Assembly (NCBI GenBank): GCA_013433145.1
Contig: CM024175.1
Location: forward strand, 4,324,516 to 4,388,515
Direction of reading: 5' to 3'
From: Ascaris suum
Lineage: Eukaryota; Nematoda; Chromadorea; Rhabditida; Ascarididae
DNA length: 64,000 nucleotides
Below the pieces are notes generated by a model. The model was not told where the DNA came from. It did not search any database and saw only the letters and a program-made list of their open reading frames with translations. Of the stretch, positions 37,120 to 48,664 are shown piece by piece. Numbering within the stretch: position 1 is the first letter of the stretch; the number at the start of each line of letters is the position of its first letter. Made by a program: the position numbers and the translations under genes.

Positions 37120-38970
37120 TGTCTTGTTCTGTAAGCAAGCCTAAACATCAGCGGAGGTTGTAGTTTCCAATGTTGCTTAAAAATAATCGAGAATTGCAAA
37201 TTGCTCATTCTGCGCTTTGCTGCATAAATGTAATGAGCATTACCGAGAGGCCTTCATTACTTGCTGCCGACCGATTTTCCACAGCGTTTGGCGATTTGAG
37301 GTGTTTTTGAATGGTGACGCTGCTTCTCATTTCAAGTTTCCGATGAATGGATTATTGAGTGAGTGCTTTGTTTTCTACAACGTAGGCTCTATGCTTACAT
37401 TATGCAAGTTACCTTCACTTGCACGCGGGAAGCACCGCTAATAGCGTGAGGGGAAGTGAAGAGAGGAAGGATCGGCCTAGTCCACGGAAATTTTTGGAGC
37501 CGCTGAGTTCATTTTCCCTGAAATTTCGACATTGGTATGGAGACCTTTATTTTTTATTTCGACCTTGCACGCTGCTTCTCTGAATTTGCTGATCTGGTGG
37601 TGTGCTGTCTGCAAATATGCCAATATTGGTATGCTTGAAATGGGAAGCCTTGCAGAAAGCACATATCTTGTCGCCTATTATTAGATCTTACAGTGACAAT
37701 AACTCGATTTGAAATGCTCAGCTTGGAAAAAAAGTGGGCAAAGAGCTTTCTTCTGGCAGTATAGTTTGTCTCATCTAGGCAGTCTCACAAATGGCCTGTC
37801 ATAATCAACTCTTCATGTTGAATACCGAACTCCTCATCCATTATTACTCGCTTGCTGCAAACACCTCCTTAGATATTAAGTTTAACTACCGCACAGACAT
37901 TCAAGCAGTACGCTTATATGCTCATACTAAAGCATAAAGCAGCACTGACATGCAGTACTGAATGCTGTTCTCTGGGAGACCATAATGTGACGTCCCACTA
38001 CGGTAATTTGTCCTCTGATCATTACGATGAAAACTTTGATTTCAATTAGTTTGTTCAGCCATATGGCGCATTTCAAACAGTATGAAAGAATTAGCTGGTT
38101 GCTCCTCTTTGCTTTTTTTGGTTAGGAGACAAGTTTCTTCGCTAGCTGCGAGCGAGATTTATGTTTCTGTGGTGCCGATGATGAGCCCAATCACTTTTTG
38201 ACCCCGTAGCGAAAAAATAAATCTCGAGACGTTGCTTCACAAAAGCATCAAATTTTATTCTATCGTGCTGTTAGGCATCCTTCTTTCAAAATTTATAGAC
38301 GTCACCTTGGTCAACAATTGTAAATTATATTGTTCGGGCGAAGTAACTACTAAAACTCGGAAGCCTCCGATGGTTGCACATAGCTAAGCTGGGGTGCTGT
38401 GGGTGTTAAAAGAAAGTGAATTTTTGCATTTCTCCTGCTGGTCGTGATAGAGAAGTAGTATCACATGGCGAAGGCATCTGTGTTGTTCAGTTACCAACGA
38501 CATTTGCTTAATCCAGAAAATTTGCTCAGTCCCCGAGTTTTATAGAAGATCTTTGTTTGCCAAAGATGGTCGGATTTGATATTTCAAAGAGGCACGTTGA
38601 GCGGAATTGTTCAAATTTACTTCACTGTGATAATTTGTTTGGGCTTACAAGCGTCAACTTTCCGCTTGGAAAAAATAAAGAATGCAAATCTGAATATTCG
38701 GCACGATAGATCCAACTGGCGAAGCTGAACATGCTCTATAGTTGGAAAAACCATGGATTGCAACATCTGAATGCGCTTTACAGCGCATGTTTTTAATCAC
38801 TCTAAAATCATGGTTGGTATGTTATCTATATCAGTGCAAAATGCTAAGCACTTCCTCATGAGATGAGCCATTAAAGAAAATAGCTATTGTGCTGGTACCT
38901 TACTGGAAATTCAATTCCAGAGTAACACTCGGCCAATTATGATGTTGAATATTTTCCTCGTCCCCTCCCT
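37120..38970. other. Non-coding stretch, no gene recognised
   Basis: AT-rich sequence without conserved coding signal, between the CR1-like scrap and the (TA)n-flanked retrotransposon. Confidence 0.45.
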
Positions 38971-38974
38971 CTCA

Positions 38975-39087
<113 letters not shown>

Positions 39088-39278
39088 GGGGCCGGTGGGT
39101 TTACTCACTTGTGATCCACCACCAACGGAACGAGGGAAAGGAGAGCTGGGGCCCTCTTCCGCATGGCAAGGAACCGACCTCCACGTGGTGGCCCTGGGCA
39201 ACGGAATTGATGAGAGGATGTAATCCTCTCTATCACATGCAAGATGGATGAGATCGAGGTATCCGGCTAACAGGTTCC
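39088..39278 (+). ncRNA. HDV-like self-cleaving ribozyme at the retrotransposon 5' end
   Basis: Folded by hand into the HDV double pseudoknot. P1: GGGGCC (39088-39093) with GGCCCT (39190-39195), including the conserved G-U wobble at the cleavage base. P2: GGAACC (39170-39175) with GGTTCC (39273-39278). P3: ACC (39177-39179) with GGT (39187-39189) around a 7-nt loop TCCACGT. P1.1: CC (39181-39182) in that loop with GG (39196-39197) in GGGCAAC, the same junction sequence as in HDV itself. P4: CGGA/TCCG, TTGAT/ATCGA and GAGAGGAT/ATCCTCTC. The J4/2 strand GGCTAAC holds the expected catalytic C (39267). J1/2 is long (76 nt) and forms its own hairpins. Predicted cleavage lies between 39087 and 39088. 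Such ribozymes release the 5' end of R2-like element RNA. Confidence 0.82.
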
Positions 39279-39698
39279 AAATGAGCACCTTTCCCATAGC
39301 TGGGGATATGGGTTAGGCGTCCTCTGACATACAAGAGGAATCAGACTCGTTCGTGCCCGGTCATTAACATCGATCAGCGGGAGGGCCGGACTGAAGTAAA
39401 TTTCCTGTTGGCCCCAGTGCAGGTGGAGCTCGGACCCGAAAAACTAACCCTAAGAGGACCACAACCCGAAGGGATGGACGCAGTCGCCCCGGCACGTTTG
39501 GTGTTGGTTATCCTGGACTGTTGTGGGACGGAAAGCTATGTCTTGTCCAGTCAATTTTCTTTTCAATGAGGGACCCCTGAGCCCGGCGTGAGCCAATCTC
39601 AGGTACTGACTCCTCGGAGTCCTTAGGTATGGGCACCCACCCTTCACCTCGGCTAAATGATGACGAGGTGATAAACGCCCCAAGGGTCACGAAAGTGA

Positions 39699-41363
39699 CC
39701 CCGTTCATGTTGTGCGTGCGCCTCGAACGTTACACCCGATGCGATTGGAACTCCCAATCGGAGTAAATATTCTCGGAGAAGAGAAGCCTCTCAACTACGG
39801 CAAGATTCAGCAATAGCTGAGGAAGCCCAATTAGACAGCACCGAGAAACCTAATGAAGGACGTCGTCCTCCTTCGAGAGGCGGCAGGAAGCTCTGGAGTG
39901 AAAAGGAGATCGCCACATTAAGGAGATTGTGTGAGGCCTATGGAAATAGGCAGGTATGCTGGAAGGAGGTTCAGAGGAAGTTTGCGGACTTCCACGAGGA
40001 AAGAACAGTGGCCGCGTTAGCCACGAAGTGGGGAGCTCTTAAACGCTCAAGAGCTCTGATGGTTGGTGCGCACCGACTCCCGATCATGATCCAGAGCATG
40101 GACCAGCGGGCGAGGGAGATGGAGGTACAGCCTCGCAAGAGGATGTACCTACCGATGATCCAGTACCCGCGAACGGCCCGACAGAGGGCAAGGAATCGGA
40201 TGTGAGACCAGCAGTGGCCTGTAGGTGTGCGGAACCGGAGAAGCAACTGATGAAGTCGGATGTGAGACCGCCTGCGGTCGTCAGACTTGCAGATCCGGAG
40301 CAGGATACGATGAAATCGGGTGTGAAACCGGTTGCACTTGACGGGTCTGCGGATCTGGAGGAGTATCCGAAAGAGAGGGATATCGAGCAGAAGGGTGTTG
40401 ACTTTGAGGGGGAACCGAGGTTTCGTGCCTTTCGGAAATCCTTCTATGGGTATTTCAGATGGGCTGTCAACTCGTTTGATAGGGAACCTGTCAAGCGAGT
40501 AAGGCGGGACTGTCCCAAGGTATTTTACGCTTATGCGGATTACCTTATCGCAACCGGAAGTTCTAAGGCATTGGGACCAAATCAATCCAGAATTGGTCGC
40601 TTGAACGGATTGGTCTATGCGGCAGCTAGAACAATCCACCAATTCTGGAGGGAAGAGTTAGGCCAACGTCAGCGAGGCGAGAAGGGATGGTACACGAAAA
40701 CCAAGGCAACCCGTGAAGACCTTCAGATCCTCATCTCTATGATGGAATCTGAACTTGCAGAAGGAAGGAGAAGAGGAAGCCCGGCGCTAAACAGCTGGAG
40801 AATATCCATAAGCTTGTTGGAAGACTTGGAACGCGCAGCACATCGGGCATCGTCAGAAGGCTAGAGATAACAAGACAGAGGCTCAAACTGTTGGAAGACA
40901 GAATAAGTTTGCGTGAGCAAGAGAAGAGGCGGAAACGATTGCGCAAGCAATTTGCGGAAACCCCTTCTCTAAAATTACTCACAAACAGAGCCAAAGATAG
41001 GGGCGATACGATGGTTACCATGAAATCTGCAATGGACTTCTGGAGACCAATAATTGGCAGACGAATTACCTCCAATCCGGACCAATTGAAAATCTTAACA
41101 GACTGGAGAGATGAGCAGAAGAAGGTTTATCCAACAGACCTGGATTTAGAAAAGGCCGATCTTGAGGAGAAGTATGAGGGAGCAATCAGGAGAATCCAAC
41201 CGTGGAAAGCTCCCGGTCCCGACGGATTACATTCCCACTGGTGGAAAGCTTTACCGTCGGCCAAGAGGCTACTGGGTGAACTGGTGGTTGATTGGCTGAC
41301 AACAGGTAAGGTTGCCACTGGCTGGATGTGCTGAGGGAGGACAATCCTGATCCCTAAGAAGGG

Positions 41364-41364
<1 letters not shown>
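39699..41364 (+). pseudogene. Retrotransposon ORF remnant: Myb/SANT domain, linker and start of RT
   Basis: Open pieces occur in three successive frames. The first (39699-40205, no ATG seen) has LWSEKEIATL..CWKEVQRKF..ATKWGALKR, with tryptophans at about 39894, 39960 and 40029 spaced as in a Myb/SANT DNA-binding domain. The second (ending at 40864) carries the repeat linker and a helical region with FYAYADYLIATGSS and ARTIHQFWREEL. The third (from about 40770 to 41364) has LRKQFAETPSLKLL, YEGAIRRIQ and the RT signature WKAPGPDG, then TGA at 41332-41334 followed by GRTILIPKKG. Frame changes fall near 40085-40120 and 40755-40775. The frame then runs into (TA)n before any RT catalytic motif. Confidence 0.75.
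40196..40375 (+). repeat. Three degenerate 60-bp tandem repeats in the retrotransposon linker
   Basis: Three in-frame units of 20 codons, each opening with a S(D/G)V(R/K)P block and carrying an (A/S)(E/D)(P/L)E block, with phase kept at 60 bp. They lie between the Myb domain and the RT. The protein periodicity suggests a flexible spacer that grew by duplication while the ORF was still functional. Confidence 0.7.

Positions 41365-41448
<84 letters not shown>
41365..41448. repeat. (TA)n microsatellite at the retrotransposon break
   Basis: About 84 bp of TA dinucleotides beginning directly after GGGT in the middle of the RT frame. It is the second TA tract touching the element. Unique-looking AT-rich DNA follows. 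Confidence 0.98.
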
Positions 41449-41453
<5 letters not shown>

Positions 41454-44400
41454 CGAAGAAGTTTGGCAAATATTCCGCAAGACCTTTTTGTGATGACAAG
41501 GTGGAAAATGAATACACTTGAATAAAACGCCGATGATATCTGTAAATAGGTTTTCATCGTTTTTGCAAGACATCATGAAGATAACATTCAATGCAATTTC
41601 TTCACAAAACTTTGGAAACCTCATTTGATTTGCATGAAACTATAGATAGGGAGATTTTGGAAAATGTCATCTATACTCTTGAAGTGACATCGCAGACTCA
41701 CGAAGGCATATTTTTCTGGTCAGTGTAAGCAACGTTTCGTATTCATATACAGTGATCAATCATGATACCAATTTCAACTCTCTGCATTTAATGAGGAGCA
41801 CTGGAGACTTCTGAGTCTATGTTTGTTTACTTCCCATAAAGTCATATAAAAGACACTATTCTCGATATTTTTTGATGGAATACGAAGAAAATCGAAAATT
41901 TTGTGAAACAATCAATTGATTCTCAAGTTTGGTTGTGAAAGTCACTTTTGTCGGCCGTAATGCTTTTTATGCTCATGTTTGATATGTTCTATGCTTATCT
42001 TTAGTTGAATATTTTTATGCGAATTTTAAAGAGAATTCTGATGGAGATGCTGCCTCCTCTCAATAGAAATAGTATAATTCAAACAATATATGACAACTTT
42101 CAAAATTTACCGGTTCTAAAATGTTCTGAAGGTAAATTTTCATTGTAATCGCGGCCGAAGTTCATTGTAACCTTTCAGAGTTCTCTAGCAAATTCAGATT
42201 GTTTCATATCCCCGAAATATCATTCTGAGGTACTGGAAGAATAATTCAGCACCTATTCGCAAAACTATTAGAGGAAACAAGAAGGTGCTCTGATTGAACG
42301 CGTTTACGTCCAAGCAAATACAAAGATATCTGCAAAATGGGTCTAATGTATGCGGAAATGGGATCGATAATAACAGCGAACGCTTTGAAGCACTTGAGGC
42401 GATGTGACAAATATATTTTTTAGGGTCCTGATAAATAAACCATTTTACAGTTGGTTTCGTGCCAACCCTGATCTTGCTGTCATCAACTGAACTGCGAAGC
42501 CCAAATTTCGACTTTGTGAAGCATCGGATAGCCTTGTTAACTTCTTGGAGCCTCATTCTTTATAAGATATAAAGGCAGTTGTGTGCTACCACCACATAAG
42601 TGACATTATTGATCTAGTTTACATAATCACCGTCCAGTCACACCTTTATCTTTCATTGGAAGAATATGGTGAGTATGTATGGGTAATTAGTTGCCGCAAC
42701 CGAATGACATGGTCAGGTTTAAATTGCACTAGGCTGTTCCCTTGGGATGGAAGCTCCATCCAGTAGCGATGAATTGGCCATCTCAATAGGTTTAATTACT
42801 GCAAAACTTTCTGTGTTCTATTCATTCAGCTGTGTAGTTTTTTTTTTCTTTCATTTCGGTGGCATTTGTATTTTCAACAACACGAATTCCCCCTGTCATT
42901 TATCTCCTTCTTCATATGTTCTGTTTCATAGGCGTAGTTATCTGCAAAGTGGATCTTCGAATGCTGAGTTGCCGCAGGTATAAAAAATTAATAAAACTCA
43001 AACAACTATTTTCGGTAACTTAAGAAAAATATGACCAAATTGGCTGACTTGTCAAAAAATGGGGCCACACAAATCGGATTGGCCTGGAATTAGTCTAGAA
43101 CATTGTCATGATCTGCACAAAAACTGGTGCATGTGAGCGCAAACCGACGTGCGAGCGATTCCAAGAGACAAAAAATAACATCATTTCTAGTGATCTTTTG
43201 ATGAGGTGTTCGAGAACATCTTCTATCAAGTGGCGCAGAGTTTTTTCACGAGTTTCTTAAAACGTGACTGCAAAAATTTTCCTTCATTTAAAATTAAAGC
43301 TGAACTTATGACAATGAATATACGGGACTGTTTTTAGGTCAGTCATACATGGTTATTATCAGAATAATGCCCATCGTTAATCAAAATCCGTGTCTTGTAA
43401 GTGGAAGGAAGACAAGAAAAGATGACGAAGTAAAAAACAAACCAGTGATATACTCGTTGAGAAATTTCTTCGCACTGTTCGACTAACTTAACGCCTCGTG
43501 AAGTCTCAGAATTATCGTCTGCATTGCGGTTATGTCCCCACCTGCAGTAACTTTGCAATCCGCATCCGTGCAGTCATCGGTAATTCATCAACATCATCGA
43601 AATTATCACTTATTAAGCTTAAAGAAATTTCTAACATAGCTAATTTTCTTAGAAGCTTTCATTCCCCGAGTCATAAAATCTTGAAGCTAGTACATCGCCT
43701 GCTCAATACAGTGAGCTGCGCATAATTTGAATTCGTTCATTGCTAGCTTATTTCGCTGATGAGCGCAGTGCGCGTGAATTTCTCAGAGAAGAAAATTAGA
43801 AGTGGTTAGTTTCTTTATATCTTTTCCTGGCATTTTTAACGTATTGTCAGTGTCAATAGAATCCTTTCCTATGAAACTACAAGACGATCCATCTGTTTGC
43901 TAGCATCGCCGTTCGAACAAATATAAGTCAAAACGAACAGACCTGTTCAGCAACAGTTTTCAGCTACACTTCATCTGCTAGGCTCCATGACGACGGACTG
44001 AAGATTTGATGGTGTTTTTTTCAAGCAGTACCTCCGGCTGTTACCCATCCGATTTTGCTGACACCCATTATGAGATATTGTTGCACTAAATATCAATTGA
44101 ATCGAGCGACGATTGAAGAAATTTGCTCATGAATGTGAAGTTTTTGTAAAGTTCTCAACCGCCTGAAAGGTTCATATGAAAATTTGATGCATGGTTCCGC
44201 TCAAAGCTATCACCCGAATTTCGTTGATTGTAACGCACTCAAATGCGCTTTCATTAACAATCTAGTTGCCACAAACATGGATTCTCGTCTCGTGCGCGCA
44301 AGCAGTCTTGAGTTCCGAAACGTGAGCAGTCGATTATAGAAGATCGAAAAGGAACACCATTGACAACTAACAATGGTTTGGCTATTATCTTTGAATTAGA

Positions 44401-45405
44401 AGAGCTGACACCAGTAGAAATGTACCAGTATTGTTACCAGTATTACCTATTAATAATCTCTATACAACTTTTTTAAAAGTTAACCGCTCATTTTCACACT
44501 GAATACGACACTAGTGAAGTTTCAGGTATCAAAAATACCTGTCAGTATTGCCAGTGCAACTCATTAGTACTGCTTATTGGCAATTGCACTATCAGGTGCA
44601 TTCTGCTAATAACAGTGGTTGAAAGCATCTCCCAGAACAATTTATTAGTGACACAACTGAACAGATATGCATTTATGTTACGATTAATTAAGTGCTCATT
44701 AGTAGAGCAGCAAATGAGCAGCAGTAGTCCCAACATTAGCTAGGTAACTTGCTCGTGGCACTACTTACTATCACTGCTAGTGTCAAGTAGTAGTATAGGG
44801 CTACTCCTAGTCAGCAGGGTCAGTGCCGCCAATAATCCGTTACAAAAGTGATATCACTCGAACTACTTTCGTAGCAACGTTGCTGCAAAATCGTGCCGCC
44901 ATCAGTCGTGAGCTGTAAGAATGTGAGCCGCACATTCGAAGGATGCACTAATAGTATCGGGGCTATTGATGGGAGTAACTTATTGCTCTCTCCGAGTTGT
45001 CTTTTCCGAATCAGCACTAAGAAATTCCCCTCTCGCGTGACCACTATTTCCGATGCATGAAAAACAAGTTGAAGCGTTCAACTAAAGGAAATTACTGTTT
45101 TAATTTCCCATCTCCTGAAATAATTAACGCATTTATGGTGTCTACAGCTCTGAAAAATGACATTTTTAGTTCTGCTCTCCCAAAGTAATGAACAGAACAG
45201 GGCACAAGCGCTGCAACCACCTGTTATTGATCTCATCCCCCAAGATAGCCGTAGTATTTGCCTAATATCGTGACTGGGAAAATGTTTTGCTTTCTTGCAA
45301 ATTTTTACAAAGGTGCATTTCGAATCGACAGAGAAAAAATGAAAGTAAATTTAGTGGTCATAATTTCCATTATTGAATGAACCTCTATAGGCGAGTTTAG
45401 GTTAC
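41449..45405. other. Non-coding stretch, no gene recognised
   Basis: No conserved coding signal. The segment 44400-44820 is dense in TACCAGTATTA- and AGTAGTAG-type words and resembles 28.74-29.15 kb in texture; it may be an old, degenerate repeat. Confidence 0.45.
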
Positions 45406-45411
45406 AGGCAC

Positions 45412-45453
45412 GGTGGAAGTAGGTGCATAGCATATTTTGCATCTACTTCCACC
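45412..45453. repeat. 16-bp hairpin with 10-nt loop
   Basis: GGTGGAAGTAGGTGCA (45412-45427) pairs with TGCATCTACTTCCACC (45438-45453) over 16 bp with one G-T pair, around TAGCATATTT. Pairing does not extend usefully beyond the base, so it is shorter than a usual miRNA precursor. It may be a foldback remnant, a cruciform or an RNA structural element. Confidence 0.85.
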
Positions 45454-45459
45454 TTATCA

Positions 45460-48400
45460 TCTGTCATGTTGTACCGTATCTAGTAAGCTGTCATGTTCGC
45501 TCGTCGCATAACGTTTCAAGTGACTTGCCGTGAAGGCTCTCCGAATTGTGTCGTACCGCAACTTGAACAATGCATATCCCCTCAACATATCATAAGTGTG
45601 CAATATTACTAGTTTGGTTGCAGAATAAAGAGTAGTGTGTTGGTTTAATCAAGTGAAGAAGGAAACTGGAAGTCGTATCAATTATTTTGATACACTTCTT
45701 GATTAGAGCTGAGCAGGTAAGCCCTCAAAGAACGCTCCGTCAATGTGCACAACTTCGAGTCATAGTCGATGTTTTTCAAATCGGTGAGTATGTGCAGGTG
45801 GGAACGATAGCGAAAATAACAAATGAAATGTGATCTGCAAAAAATGAGCGTGCAGCGTTGCATTTATTCTTTCGAGAGAAACCGATAGAATGAAGTCGAC
45901 TGCAAACGATAACAGCTTCAGCTGAGACGGGAAACGGAAACTGCATACAAAAAGAGAGCATACAATTTGAATTATATGCAATTTTCGACGCCGAAAATTG
46001 AAATCTCGAAGGAATTAATCTTGCGCTAATTAAGTTGGCATCTGTAGCAGTAGTATGTTTACATTTTCGTGCAAGTGCTCAATTTAGATGTCGTCATTGA
46101 CTCACACCTAAAGCGTTCTCCTTATCAATTTGCTGTAGTTTTTGGAAACCGATTCTGATTTGATCGCATCTCTTTCGCTTTGTCTTACGCATCTCTCAGA
46201 ATATTTGTCTCACCTAGCGATAGGTTCACACGAGATATGTGAACACATACGCTACACTCCGGATTTTCTATAAAGACGAGCTGAACGTTGTTGGCGGTGA
46301 CTTCGAAAGGGCAACTTGCTTTTTCTCCATATAATGGAGGTTTAAATCTCATTAAGAAAATTCAGAAAGTTTTCAACTCACTCAGCGTATGATATACTAA
46401 CTTTATTGAGATTTACTGTAACTCATCTAAAGTCCATAGTTGCTAGTTTATTCTCAGATTCTCTGTTCATGATTACCCGAAATGAACACGTTTAGGGATT
46501 TTTCCCGGAATTCTTCAATGGTAGAAAATTGCGCTTTCTTGCTCTGATGAAAAAAATCTGCTCGTTATTCCGTCATGGTTCAAAATCAATATCGAAAATT
46601 GATCTCAGGCGTATTAGTTAGTTTCAGTCTGCTTCAACCTGTCGCGCTTAGCTTTCTTCTCAAATTTTATAACCAGCTTCGAAAAATTTGCATTTCAAGG
46701 ACGACGCCATAGTTTCCCAGTGGGACATTCGAATTCATCGAAGACTTGTTGGTAAATTGGGTCCCCACAGGTACTCGATGAGTGACTCGGAGACCTGAAG
46801 AATGTCAGAAGTTCAGGGAATTCTTCCTCCAATCACTGGTGTGCCCAGCAAGTGGACTTCAACGTTTCAAATCAAATTTACGGATTGAGAAAATGCTTGA
46901 CCAATAAGCATTTGTTATTATCCATTCCGTTTGAAAATGTCTATTAGTTGAACTGTCATTAATAAAGCGGAACAAAACTGCTTAACAGTAGCGATTTGTT
47001 TTGACGCTAAAGACAATGAAGAACGAAACTTCTAGGCAGGCGTAAAGTGTGGCAACAATGTACGTAGGGAATGTTGTGTTCATTTAAGCAGCTGATGAGA
47101 AATCATGAAACTTCGGTGATGTTTTTCTTTGTAAGAAATGAAATGCACATATTTCTACTGGCAAATTTATGGGCGCACGAAGATTTATCGAAAAAGAAAG
47201 ACGTTCAGTTGCTATTGCATGGAAGGGTCACCGACACGTCGGAGGTTTTTGAAATCGAATGATCAGCAAATGTGACACAAAAATGTACAAATGATCTAGA
47301 TATTTTAAAACGATTGCACAAAAAGTTGCCAATCTAGAGAAAGTTGATGCCTTCGATTAAGAGGGTCGTAGTTCCAAAGTCATTGTCATGGACGGGTTTT
47401 GAATATTGAGTTTCATTACTAGTGAAACAGCATGCGTCTTCCTCTATGTCGTTCGTTGTCTTTTCCACCTAATCATGGCTCCTCCTTGTTAGTGTTCTTA
47501 GCACTGTAGTCCTGTGACGTCCTGCTTGCGTTCCGCGATGGTGAGTTGCCGCTTCTGTCAGTTCATCTAATTCAGAGAAAACTTTCGTTCATTTAAATTA
47601 AGAATATTGCACCTTTGATTCATGAACGATTCAAACTCCTTTTTTGGCACGCACAAGAAGAGCAAAAATATCACTCACTAGCTTTATCATTTGATGCTTG
47701 ATGCGCATGATTGGAATAATTTATCCCTGATCCCACCGTCTCTTAAAGAAGTTCCGAGAGATATCGCGTAGAGAGTAGACGCTTATGGAGAATTAAAACT
47801 CAATATCTATGAGAATTTTACCAAAGCTACATGTTGTGCACGTTGCATCTTATTTTGCTAATGGAAACGTAATATTATTAATGCACCAATTTTATTAATT
47901 GACCTATCTTGCTATCGATGTGCTCCCAATTATGAGCGGCTGCACAAATTACCGTAATAAATCGTCTGCGGATCCGCTATTGACGTAGGAAATGCATAAC
48001 ATTGAGAATTATTGGCTTTTCGATATGATGCATAACATTTCCGGAATGCAGTCAAGCAGATAATGCTTCGCACAGAACTGATCAGTTTTCTGAATCAGAA
48101 ACGAGCCTTTCTGATCGCCAAATGAGCCTTAGAGAGCAAACTTATAGTCGCAATTACAATTTCATCTTCCAGCCTCTTGTAATCATGAAACTGGTAAGCC
48201 ATCCAGCCAGATTTCAACTGTGTGCTAAGGATGAAACGGAGAGAGTTAGAAGAATAGCTACGAAGAGGGAGTAGCGGCAACAGAGGTGCTCTCTCTCACC
48301 TCCCCAAATGTTATGGGGATCATTCCCTTCTAATTGTCAGTTCTTGAAAATTGAGACATTCGCAAAGACTGCACTTACAATGCAGAGAGCAAAGAGGGAA

Positions 48401-48515
48401 AATTCCTCTTGCAAGAGATGTCCTCATCGCAGTGTTTCTCACAGTAAGGCCTAATGCATCAAGCTCTGTAGTGAATGAAGTGTTGCTCTCCACTGTTCAT
48501 CCTTGAAAATCAACG
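45460..48515. other. Non-coding stretch, no gene recognised
   Basis: No splice-bounded exon, RNA gene or repeat with another copy here was identified. Confidence 0.45.
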
Positions 48516-48520
48516 AGCAC

Positions 48521-48660
48521 TATTTATTTATTTATTTATTTACTTACTTTAATCGACAAAGAATTCGTAACGAATGACACTACATGTTAGGCAATCGTTA
48601 CTCTATAGTCGAGCAGCTCGGTCTGGCGCGCTTAATAAACTGCTCGAGTTTTTTAAAATC
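48521..48660 (+). repeat. Small dispersed repeat with (TTTA)n edge, copy 3
   Basis: (TTTA)n followed by ACTTTAATCGACAAAG and the ATTCGTAACGAAT palindrome, as in the copies at 9688 and 14561. Downstream, CAGCTCGGTCTGGCGCGCT resembles a tRNA A-box region (TAGCTCAGT.GG...GC), supporting a tRNA-related SINE. The 3' boundary is unclear. Confidence 0.55.
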
Positions 48661-48664
48661 TCCT

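Noticed and set aside
39971..40642. 223-codon minus-strand open frame across the retrotransposon
   Set aside because: It is the antisense shadow of the plus-strand ORF, which has Myb and RT motifs; the minus product has none.
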